Below, piece after piece: positions 24,738 through 30,396 of a stretch of 30,396 bases of DNA (position 1 is the stretch's first letter; every line of letters begins with the position of its first letter). Source of the DNA: a virus; the IMG/VR virus record IMGVR_UViG_3300018067_000022, positions 1 to 30,396 of that record; one strand, given 5' to 3'. Under the pieces are notes generated by a model. It searched no databases, had not been told where the DNA came from, and saw only the letters and a list, made by a program, of their open reading frames with translations. Position numbers and translations under genes: made by a program.

Positions 24738-25550
24738 ATGAAGCAGAAGCGTCCATCACTGGCGGATCGGCTGGTGGTGAAGCTCCGGAAGTTGGGCCTT
24801 TCGGAGCGCAAGGCAACGGCGTTGGCGAAGGGTCTGACGCCCACAGCGGCCCGCGCTGGAGTGACCGGGACGGTGACCGGTAAGTTGACCGCACGGCTGG
24901 TCAAGCTGGGCCTGTCCGAGCGCAAGGCCACGGAGTTGGCCAAGGGGTTGGCCCCCATCGTTCGTGCCGCCATCAAGGCCAAGGCCAAAGCCAAGGCGCT
25001 CACGCTCGATGACGTGACGGACGAGATGGTCAACGAGACGGTGACAAAGGTCACCGATGACGCGGAAGACACGGATTTGGACAAGGTGGCCCCCCGTGTC
25101 AACGGGCACCGGGTCCGTCTGGATCTGCCGGTGGTCGAGCGGAGCATCTGGCAGCGAAAGCCGGTCAGGGGCATCGAACTGCTCCGGGTCATGGATGGCC
25201 TGACCAGCGAAGCCACGTATCTGGTGGCGGCGGTCAAGAGCGACGAAGGCATCGTGGCGGTACGGCAGTTGGGCACGGACCTGTATAACGTGAAGTTCTA
25301 TCCGCACATGGCGTACTGGGGCTACACCCCGGAGCAGTTGGACAAACTGAAGGCCACGGAGTATCTGGCCCGTGAGTGGTATCAGCGGATGCACTTCGAC
25401 CGGGAAGGCGTGGTCAAGCTCCTGAAGCAGTTGGATCTGGAGGCCAAGCCCGCCATCACCCGGTTGTTGTCGCGCCTGATGAACGTGTCAGGACGGGCAC
25501 TGTTCAAAGCCTTTGAGTACCTGCACAAGCGTGTGGGTGTTGCGGCCTAG
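24738..25550 (+). CDS. Basic protein with duplicated KLGLSERKAT motif, function unknown
   Basis: A 270-residue protein started at ATG 24738, five bases after AGAAGGAG; an in-frame GTG at 24732 is inside that site. Two near-identical helical units stand at residues about 11-35 and 49-74, each with KLGLSERKAT and LAKGL, 38 residues apart. A Lys/Ala stretch (about 78-88) follows, then an unrecognised domain with WQRKPVRGIELLRVMDG and FYPHMAYWGYTPEQLDKLK. The positive N-terminus suggests nucleic acid binding. It forms an operon with the acidic-tail gene, 25 bases away. Confidence 0.55.
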   Translation: MKQKRPSLADRLVVKLRKLGLSERKATALAKGLTPTAARAGVTGTVTGKLTARLVKLGLSERKATELAKGLAPIVRAAIKAKAKAKALTLDDVTDEMVNETVTKVTDDAEDTDLDKVAPRVNGHRVRLDLPVVERSIWQRKPVRGIELLRVMDGLTSEATYLVAAVKSDEGIVAVRQLGTDLYNVKFYPHMAYWGYTPEQLDKLKATEYLAREWYQRMHFDREGVVKLLKQLDLEAKPAITRLLSRLMNVSGRALFKAFEYLHKRVGVAA

Positions 25551-25556
25551 AGATTG

Positions 25557-25574
25557 CCCTAGAGACGTCTAGGG
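25557..25574 (+). other. Hairpin directly after the basic protein gene
   Basis: CCCTAGA (25557-25563) and TCTAGGG (25568-25574) pair over a GACG loop, seven bases after the stop codon at 25550. No T-run follows, so it may stabilise the message end or assist termination rather than act as an intrinsic terminator. Confidence 0.45.
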
Positions 25575-25655
25575 AAAGGGGAACGAGTGGAAGGCGGGGG
25601 AGGGCCGGATGTGCCAACGCACCAGAGCACAGCCCCATGAACCTGTTTCCACGTT

Positions 25656-25709
25656 GGTAAAATCCCCAAGCCGGGAATACCTTTACCGGCACTTTTTCCT
25701 CCATGGAGG
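25656..25709 (+). promoter_or_regulatory. Leader with competing hairpins, T-run and masked ribosome site
   Basis: The 164-base untranslated stretch before the initiator gene contains GGTAAA (25656-25661) able to pair with TTTACC (25682-25687), and GCCGG (25670-25674) able to pair with CCGGC (25686-25690). The two share bases 25686-25687 and so exclude each other. The second is followed by ACTTTTT, like a weak intrinsic terminator. Then CCTCCATGGAGG (25698-25709) is a 12-bp palindrome that includes the initiator's ribosome site. Attenuation or translational masking is possible. Confidence 0.45.
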
Positions 25710-25714
25710 GTTGA

Positions 25715-26761
25715 ATGACGCATGCGGTGTTGTTACGCCCAGAGTGTTTGGAGGCGACAGAGGGCGACGTGGTCGTGGCGCTTCTGTTGTCCCAGATTGT
25801 GTACTGGTGCGAGCCTGCGAAGAACGGTCAATCCAAGCTGAAAGTGAAGCGGCATAACGTATACTGGATTGCCAAAACCCGCGAGCAGTGGATGGCAGAA
25901 ACGGGTTTGACGCTCAAGCAATACAAACGCGCCATCGCGGCGTTGAAAGCTCGCCAGATAGTAGATGTGAAGGTGATGCGATTCAAAGGAATTGCCCAGA
26001 GCCACCTACGACTCGTGCAACCAGTTGCAGGGCTGGTCCCAAAGGGACCAACCGGCTGGTCCCAAAGGGACCATCCTGATCGATCTACATATACTACTGG
26101 TACAGAGAGTACTGATCATGTCGTTCTGGCACATAGCAAATCAAGATTTGCCAGTACATACGGGGATCAATGTACCGGGGAAGGAGAAGTAGGAAGAGTA
26201 GGAGAAAGTACCGAGAAGAAGGAAAGTACGGGAGTAAATAGACAGACCAAGGATGCCCGTACAAAAGCACCACAGGGTGTGAAGCAAATTCCAACAGGAA
26301 TGCAGGGGAAATTCATGAAGGCCGCAGATATCCTGAAAGCCCATCAGGCTCCCACCAATGGGAGTTTGAGTGCCTATTGGAAGAGCCGGTGTGCGCTGGT
26401 GTTGAAGGGTTACCAGAAACCGCTGACCGTGAAAGAAGCGGCACAGTTGAAACAGCTACACACGTATCTGGGGAATCAGACCAAGCCAGTGATCGCCTAT
26501 GCTGTGGAACACTGGTGGAAATTCGCCACGCAGGCTGGGGCATCTGCCGGAGTCATCCCGTCCGCCGATCCGAATATCGGATTCCTCCTGAAACACCATG
26601 CCGTGGCGGTGAATTTGCTTACGCCTGTGGTAGCCACGCCTCTGCCCAAGGGGGACGAGGCTCCGGTGCAATTGATTGCCACCGGGACGGAAGAGGTGGC
26701 CGCGTATGTACCTTCGTCTCAGGAGTTGACGGAGCTACTGGATGGCCTCAAGTCTCCGTAA
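25715..26761 (+). CDS. Phage replication initiator (winged-helix, DnaD/O-like)
   Basis: A 348-residue protein. Residues about 1-110 form a winged-helix as in phage replisome organisers: VVALLLSQIVYWCEP, WIAKTREQWMAETGLTLKQYKRAIAAL, then a wing and QSHLRLV. Residues about 110-195 are a low-complexity, Ser/Thr/Glu/Lys-rich linker whose DNA holds tandem dyad repeats and a more A+T-rich stretch, probably the origin. Residues about 200-290 are a helical C-terminal domain (GSLSAYWKSRCALVL; VIAYAVEHWWKFA) as in initiators that recruit the helicase loader. Next come a loader-like gene and the helicase. The arrangement resembles lambda O with its in-gene origin. Confidence 0.7.
   Translation: MTHAVLLRPECLEATEGDVVVALLLSQIVYWCEPAKNGQSKLKVKRHNVYWIAKTREQWMAETGLTLKQYKRAIAALKARQIVDVKVMRFKGIAQSHLRLVQPVAGLVPKGPTGWSQRDHPDRSTYTTGTESTDHVVLAHSKSRFASTYGDQCTGEGEVGRVGESTEKKESTGVNRQTKDARTKAPQGVKQIPTGMQGKFMKAADILKAHQAPTNGSLSAYWKSRCALVLKGYQKPLTVKEAAQLKQLHTYLGNQTKPVIAYAVEHWWKFATQAGASAGVIPSADPNIGFLLKHHAVAVNLLTPVVATPLPKGDEAPVQLIATGTEEVAAYVPSSQELTELLDGLKSP
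26016..26073. repeat. Dyad repeats inside the initiator gene (candidate origin)
   Basis: Two exact copies of GGCTGGTCCCAAAGGGACCA (26031-26050 and 26054-26073) lie 23 bases apart. Each contains the dyad TGGTCCC-AAA-GGGACCA. A third dyad, TGCAAC-CA-GTTGCA, is at 26016-26029. The 23-base period is not a multiple of three, so the two copies encode different peptides (LVPKGP and GWSQRDH), indicating selection on DNA rather than protein. About two helical turns between copies suits binding of initiator dimers on one face. Confidence 0.65.
26074..26262. other. A+T-richer segment with GTAC cluster and nested inverted repeat (possible unwinding region)
   Basis: Directly after the dyad repeats the DNA becomes visibly richer in A+T and purine. 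GTAC occurs seven times between 26100 and 26262 (26100, 26109, 26154, 26172, 26208, 26226, 26259), three of them in AGTAC words preceded by GA or AA. An inverted repeat GCAAATC-AA-GATTTGC (26136-26151) lies within outer arms CTGGCA (26126) and TGCCAG (26149). This could be the melting region of an origin. Confidence 0.4.
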
Positions 26762-26774
26762 GGAGCCAATCGTG

Positions 26775-27323
26775 ATGACGCCAGTGACGGGTTCAGGGGT
26801 GCTCGACGCCAAGGAGCATTCGCGCATTATTGCGGACTTCGAACGAGTGTGTACCGTGGCGGGGATTCAGGGGCATTTCCTCTACGAGTCCATGACCAAG
26901 CACTGTGGTCCCATCGAAGTGGACTGGGTGAAGCGGTTCTGGACCCATCTCCGGCAGGGGGTGCCGGGATTGTGTCTGCAAGGAGTGGCGCGTCCGGATA
27001 CCCGGTGCCAGTCCATTGCCGCCGCCTTGGTGCGGAACTACGTGGACGCCCGCGTCGTGCCGCTGAACACCTTGATCGAGAGCACCTTGGACGGGGGTCA
27101 TCCGCCGTCACCCACGGTTCTGCTGATTCCGAATCTGTTCATGGCCGCAATGGGCAAGAGCGTGCCCGCATGGCGCGTACAGGTGATGTACGACCTGTTG
27201 CTGGAGCGAAGTACCAAATCGAAGCCCACCGTTGTTTATGTCGAAAACCTGCAGGGACTCGTCGGGATGTATGGCGAGCCGTTTCATGATTTCCTGAGCC
27301 GGTTCACGCTGGTCACGGAGTAA
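26775..27323 (+). CDS. Helicase-loader-like protein, apparently without Walker A
   Basis: A 182-residue protein. TAAGGAG stands just before GTG 26772 and ATG 26775; I chose the ATG. The C-terminal half, TVLLIPNLF, WRVQVMYDLLLERSTKSKPTVVYVENLQGL, LSRFTLVT, follows the Walker B, helix, sensor 1 and arginine-finger order of DnaC/DnaI loaders, yet the GxxxxGKS/T loop is missing and the Walker B acids are replaced (IPN). The place between initiator and DnaB-type helicase is where loaders stand. A non-ATPase loader or adaptor is therefore likely; the similarity is by eye. Confidence 0.5.
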   Translation: MTPVTGSGVLDAKEHSRIIADFERVCTVAGIQGHFLYESMTKHCGPIEVDWVKRFWTHLRQGVPGLCLQGVARPDTRCQSIAAALVRNYVDARVVPLNTLIESTLDGGHPPSPTVLLIPNLFMAAMGKSVPAWRVQVMYDLLLERSTKSKPTVVYVENLQGLVGMYGEPFHDFLSRFTLVTE

Positions 27324-27332
27324 GGAGGGAGG

Positions 27333-28622
27333 GTGGCATATGCCTTGGGGACGAGGGCCATTAAGCGTCTGTGTCAGGAACAAAACCCGGTGGGGTGGCA
27401 GAAGGCCAAGCTGTCCCCCGCCTTGTTCAAGCCGTCCGAGCAATCCGTCTACGAGTGGGTCACCGATCATCTGAAGCTCCACCATGCGTTGCCGCATGTG
27501 GAGACGTTGCAAGCGGCCTTTCCCGATGTGGAGCCGCTGGAGATTCCCGAGCCTTCCAGTTACTACGTCCTGCAGCTAGAGCAGCGATACTGTTACGAGC
27601 GGGTTAATAAAGCCAATCTGGAGTCGCAGTCGATCCTCAAGCAGGACCAGACCGCCTCCGAAGAGGCCCTGAACGTCCTCCGGCACGCCATCCGCGATAT
27701 CACCGAGCAGCGGTACCGGGTCCGCATCCTCGATGTCGCCTTGGATGCGCCCACGTTGGTGCTGACGGCCTACCATCAGGTGTCGTCGGCGGAGTATGTG
27801 GCGACCTTTGGGTGGCCGTATCTGGACCACCAGAGCGGTGGGGTGATGCCCGGAGATGTCATCTCCTTCGTCGGTCGCCCAGCGGTGGGCAAGACATGGT
27901 TGACCCTCTGGACCGCCCTGCACAACTGGACGGTGCGGAAGCTCAACGTGCTCTACGTCTCCATGGAGATGATGACGCTGCCGATTGCCCAGCGTATCTC
28001 GGCCCTGTATACCCATCAGAACATCAGTCAGTTGAAGGTGGCCGGGTACAGCAACCAGACCTTCGCCAAGTTCTATGCGGGCCTGAAAACCATGACGCTG
28101 GAGTCGGCCAAGATGTACGTGGTCGATGGCAATCTGGCGGCGAGCGTCGAAGACCTGTTCGCCTTGGCCGACATGCTGGAGTGTCGGGTGATGTTCATCG
28201 ACGGCGCGTATCTCCTGCGCCATCGCAACGTCAAACTCGATAGATTCACCCGAGCCGCCGAAAACGTGGAACTGATCAAGCGGAACTGCACCGATCTGGA
28301 AATCATGGCGTTCTGCTCATGGCAGTTCAACCGCGAAGCCAGTAAGAAACAGAAGAAGGGCAAAGGGGAGCAGGGGGATCTGGAAGATATCGGGTACACG
28401 GATGCCATCGGCCAGATCAGTAGCATTGCCCTGTCGCTGTATCAGGAAGACAGCGTCGAAACCATGAAGCAGCGGAAGATCCAAGTGATGAAGGGCCGGA
28501 ACGGCGAAGTGGGCCAGTTCTCCATCGCATGGGACTTCACTCAAATGAGCTTCGCCCAGACCGATCCGCCCATCGGTCCAGCGGTGAAGGCGGATGACGC
28601 CAAGGAATTACAGTGGGTATAG
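27333..28622 (+). CDS. Replicative DNA helicase, DnaB-like
   Basis: A 429-residue RecA-fold helicase. It starts at GTG 27333, five bases after AAGGAGG. An N-terminal helical domain (about 1-140) is followed by the ATPase core: GGVMPGDVISFVGRPAVGKT is Walker A (K187, T188), VLYVSMEM is the H1a-like motif, VMFIDGAYLL is Walker B (D290), and the late DIGYTDAIGQISSIALSLYQ and KGRNGEVG fit motifs H3/H4. It unwinds DNA at the fork as a hexamer. It is somewhat shorter than bacterial DnaB (about 470), as phage versions often are. No intein is present. Confidence 0.88.
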   Translation: MAYALGTRAIKRLCQEQNPVGWQKAKLSPALFKPSEQSVYEWVTDHLKLHHALPHVETLQAAFPDVEPLEIPEPSSYYVLQLEQRYCYERVNKANLESQSILKQDQTASEEALNVLRHAIRDITEQRYRVRILDVALDAPTLVLTAYHQVSSAEYVATFGWPYLDHQSGGVMPGDVISFVGRPAVGKTWLTLWTALHNWTVRKLNVLYVSMEMMTLPIAQRISALYTHQNISQLKVAGYSNQTFAKFYAGLKTMTLESAKMYVVDGNLAASVEDLFALADMLECRVMFIDGAYLLRHRNVKLDRFTRAAENVELIKRNCTDLEIMAFCSWQFNREASKKQKKGKGEQGDLEDIGYTDAIGQISSIALSLYQEDSVETMKQRKIQVMKGRNGEVGQFSIAWDFTQMSFAQTDPPIGPAVKADDAKELQWV

Positions 28623-28633
28623 TGGAGTAAAGT

Positions 28634-28984
28634 GTGACGCTTCGGATTATTCAAGGCCATCTTCCCGCACATCCGTTATGGCCGCTGATTGCTCCGTGTA
28701 TTGAGATTCAGCACTGCCACAGTCGGCGGGAGCGTACGGAGATTCGATTAGGTTTGTCGATGGGATTGCAAGAAAAATTGCTGGCCGTGACGATGCTATG
28801 TGTCGCCTGTCAGAAGAATGTCATTCACCCCATCAAAAAGCGGAGAGGTTGGCGAACCTTATACCTCAAGGTGACCTGTGATGCCGATATGAATGAGCGA
28901 TGCTGCCGTTCAGCGGCTGCACGTAATGAAGTGGATGCTATTATTGCTGCAGTACGGACCAAGGAGTGGATGGCATGGCGTTGA
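28634..28984 (+). CDS. Small cysteine-containing protein, possible zinc binder
   Basis: A 116-residue protein beginning at GTG 28634 with GGAG nine bases upstream. CVAC (about residues 57-60) and a later CDAD...RCC (about 82-91) could form a four-cysteine zinc site, around a basic strand (IKKRRGWRTLYLKVTC). This pattern occurs in many small phage proteins of unknown role. It ends inside the start region of the next gene (stop 28984, next ATG 28975). Confidence 0.55.
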   Translation: MTLRIIQGHLPAHPLWPLIAPCIEIQHCHSRRERTEIRLGLSMGLQEKLLAVTMLCVACQKNVIHPIKKRRGWRTLYLKVTCDADMNERCCRSAAARNEVDAIIAAVRTKEWMAWR

Positions 28985-29469
28985 AGTTGTTGGCGAAGAA
29001 GCCGGTCCCACAGGTGGAGGTGTCTCCGGTCATCGAACCGGTGGTGCTACCGCCCAAGGTGCTGGTGCAGCCGGAACCCACAGCGGTCGAAGCCTTGACT
29101 TCCGAGTACATCGAGCTATGGAAGAAGTTCGATTACTTCGAAGTCAAGACGCTGGTCAAGCGCATGGAGGACATCCGGAAGCAGTTAGTGACCATCGCCA
29201 ACGAGACGATGGATGAGAAGAAGCCTGCCATCTTTGCCTGCCCAGCCGGGGAAGTGGAATTCTCCGAGCGGGGCAAGGTGTCAGAAGTGCCCCATCCTTT
29301 GGCGTTGATTCAGGTGTTGCTCTCCAAATTTGGTCCGGACGTGACCGCCAGCGTGGTGGATATCGCCATCACGCCGCTCCGGAAGGTGCTGAGTGAGTAC
29401 GAGTTGAAGCAGTATTTGGTGGAGGAGCCGGGAATTCGCACCATCAGAGCCGTGCGTCCAGTAAAATAG
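28975..29469 (+). CDS. Unknown helical protein in replication block
   Basis: A 164-residue protein; ATG 28975 lies eight bases after AAGGAG. A Pro/Val-rich N-terminus (about 8-38) precedes a charged helix (YIELWKKFDYFEVKTLVKRMEDIRKQ as the span 45-70), then a small beta hairpin (IFACPAGEVEFSERG) and another helical part (LALIQVLLSKFG; LRKVLSEYELKQYL). I do not recognise it. The organisation suggests a small DNA-metabolism accessory protein, but nothing in the sequence proves it. Confidence 0.5.
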   Translation: MALKLLAKKPVPQVEVSPVIEPVVLPPKVLVQPEPTAVEALTSEYIELWKKFDYFEVKTLVKRMEDIRKQLVTIANETMDEKKPAIFACPAGEVEFSERGKVSEVPHPLALIQVLLSKFGPDVTASVVDIAITPLRKVLSEYELKQYLVEEPGIRTIRAVRPVK

Positions 29470-29485
29470 CTCCCGAAAGGGAGGG
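29470..29485 (+). promoter_or_regulatory. GNRA-loop hairpin overlapping a ribosome site
   Basis: CTCCC-GAAA-GGGAG (29470-29483) starts on the base after the stop codon at 29469. Its 3' arm forms part of the AAAGGGAGGG ribosome site of the membrane protein gene at 29494, so folding could limit that gene's translation. Confidence 0.4.
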
Positions 29486-29493
29486 ACCGCCTT

Positions 29494-29685
29494 ATGGGTC
29501 TGATTCAACTGATCGTCATTCTGCTCGTCGTCGGGGTGCTGGTGTGGCTCGTGGAGCAAGCCCCGTTCGTGTCACCGACCGTGAAGCCCATTATCCGCTG
29601 GGTGATTCTCGCGGTGGTCGTGTTGTGGCTGTTGTCGGTGTTCATCGGGGACATTCCGCTGCCGCGTCTCGGTGGTAGAGGGTGA
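29494..29685 (+). CDS. Small membrane protein, two transmembrane helices
   Basis: A 63-residue protein with two hydrophobic helices: residues about 3-19 (LIQLIVILLVVGVLVWL) and about 33-52 (IIRWVILAVVVLWLLSVFIG), separated by a short loop with EQAPFVSPTVK. The helices are typical of small phage and bacterial inner-membrane proteins of the Thivi_2564-like kind. It might be a holin by size and topology, but no endolysin is nearby and the setting is a replication block. Its stop overlaps the next ATG (TGATG). Confidence 0.6.
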   Translation: MGLIQLIVILLVVGVLVWLVEQAPFVSPTVKPIIRWVILAVVVLWLLSVFIGDIPLPRLGGRG

Positions 29686-29915
29686 TGGACGAGCCGTTCT
29701 GTGGGTGGACGATTTACTATCGTCCACTCGACTTTCCTCATCACTATGCTGTCCGTATGTGGCGGCTGGTGGAGGACAGTGCTGTGCCCCAGCACTATCT
29801 GGTCGCAGGGCTCTATGACACGCTGGAAGAGGCCCGGATGGATATCCCGGTCGGCACCATCTGTGTGGGGCGGGAAGAGGCAGATGACCCGATAATCGTG
29901 GAGACGTGGTTATAG
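29685..29915 (+). CDS. Small unknown phage protein
   Basis: A 76-residue protein starting at ATG 29685, coupled to the membrane protein stop. It reads as a compact beta-alpha-beta fold (CGWTIYYRPLDFPHHYAVRMW; LYDTLEEARMDIP; GTICVGREEADDP), acidic at the end, without cofactors or membrane segment. Proteins with this WTIYY...F-P-x-Y-x-V-R pattern occur commonly in phage early regions; no function is known to me. Confidence 0.55.
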   Translation: MDEPFCGWTIYYRPLDFPHHYAVRMWRLVEDSAVPQHYLVAGLYDTLEEARMDIPVGTICVGREEADDPIIVETWL

Positions 29916-29933
29916 CCGAAGGGGTCGGTATCC

Positions 29934-30396
29934 ATGACCCAAGAGCAGTGCGTAGCGTTCTTAGAGGCGCTTCGCGCTAAGCAGATTCATGTCAAGGGCA
30001 ATGGCTGGATTGAAGCCAGTTGCCCGCTGGCCCCATGGACACACAAGAACCGGATGGATAGCTCGCCCAGCTTCGGGCTGAGCGTCAGGCCCGGTGAGCG
30101 GAGCCACTTCCTGTGTTTCGCGTGTCGGCAGGGGAGTGCTGAAGAACTGTTGCAGACCATCGAGTTCTATTCCGGGCTGGGTATGGTCGGCCCGAAGTAC
30201 GACTACAACTTCCCCCTGTGTCACCAGATCCTGCAGGATGAGGAGTATGTGATTCCGCTGCCTGAGTACGGGGAGTTTGGTCCACCGGGACAACAGTTCA
30301 GTGAGTGGCCCCAGTACTGGGTGGACAGCTTCACCCATGCGGCATGGGACATGGGAGCCGCGAAGTATCTGGCCTTTCGTGGGGTGTCGGTGACGA
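29934..30396 (+). CDS. DNA primase, CHC2-type zinc domain (3' partial)
   Basis: The frame starts at ATG 29934 with GAAGGGG upstream and is open to the right edge (154 codons visible). C30, H37, C61 and C64, with SSPSFGLSV between and FLCFACRQGS at the end, form the CHC2-type zinc finger of DnaG-like primases, which recognises priming sites on single-stranded DNA. The region near the edge (AAKYLAFRGVSVT) resembles the linker leading to the catalytic TOPRIM domain, which lies outside the window. It completes the initiator, loader, helicase, primase order. Confidence 0.8.
   Translation, partial: MTQEQCVAFLEALRAKQIHVKGNGWIEASCPLAPWTHKNRMDSSPSFGLSVRPGERSHFLCFACRQGSAEELLQTIEFYSGLGMVGPKYDYNFPLCHQILQDEEYVIPLPEYGEFGPPGQQFSEWPQYWVDSFTHAAWDMGAAKYLAFRGVSVT

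Noticed and set aside
24092-25276. Reverse-strand open frame of 394 codons opposite the acidic-tail and basic genes
   Set aside because: It spans two forward genes with good ribosome sites and reads as low-complexity Ser/Arg/Leu sequence.
27333-28622. Intein or split in the DnaB-like helicase
   Set aside because: The gene is of normal phage length with Walker motifs in one continuous frame and no intein splice motifs.
29494-29685. Two-helix membrane protein as a holin
   Set aside because: Size and topology fit, but no endolysin or spanin is near and the setting is replication genes; kept as an unassigned membrane protein.
1-30396. CRISPR arrays, tRNAs, insertion sequences, integrase or attachment site
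   Set aside because: No spaced direct repeats, cloverleaf-like segments, transposase or recombinase motifs were seen on either strand when reading by eye.

Overview
The window is a stretch of a tailed double-stranded DNA phage genome (or a close prophage relative), with moderately high G+C. Every gene I can support lies on the + strand and they are packed tightly, many sharing ATGA or TGATG overlaps. The tail genes indicate a siphovirus with a long non-contractile tail: a gpG-like tail completion protein, a tail tube protein, a G/GT-type chaperone pair made by -1 frameshifting, a tape measure of about 1270 residues, and a tail hub. I saw no sheath, integrase, lysis gene or tRNA. The host cannot be named from the sequence; AAGGAG-type ribosome sites and a TTGACA/extended -10 promoter point only to a bacterium with a sigma70-like polymerase.

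Layout. (1) 1-1633: end of the head-tail connector region, with a neck protein carrying a carbohydrate-binding-like segment, a tail completion protein and a tail terminator candidate. (2) 1594-4500: an inserted block of four overlapping genes for three glycosyltransferases and a class I methyltransferase, placed between tail terminator and tail tube. (3) 4514-11079: a structural protein with a TIG domain and a collagen-like end, the tail tube protein, a strong terminator, the frameshifted chaperone pair and the tape measure. (4) 11079-17688: tail tip, comprising a small protein, three large beta-rich proteins, the hub and a minor tail protein. (5) 17698-21887: three consecutive fibre or adhesin genes; the middle one is split by a -1 frame change at an A6 tract. 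(6) 21916-22329: an unrecognised gene. (7) 22394-30396: early/replication region with an AAA+ ATPase, a NUMOD4-HNH homing endonuclease, two accessory proteins, a winged-helix initiator containing a candidate origin, a loader-like protein, a DnaB-type helicase, small proteins and the start of a CHC2-type primase that runs off the right end.

How it works together. The left two thirds builds and decorates the tail, and the sugar/methyl block is best read as virion (or cell-surface) glycosylation. The right third assembles a replisome in a logical order: initiator with origin, loader, helicase, primase. A promoter at 24013-24041 and a structured leader at 25551-25714 appear to control this part. 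The most interesting points are the glycosylation block, the in-gene 23-bp-period dyad repeats that look like an origin, the broken A-tract fibre gene, and the endonuclease with a composition change reaching back into the neighbouring ATPase.
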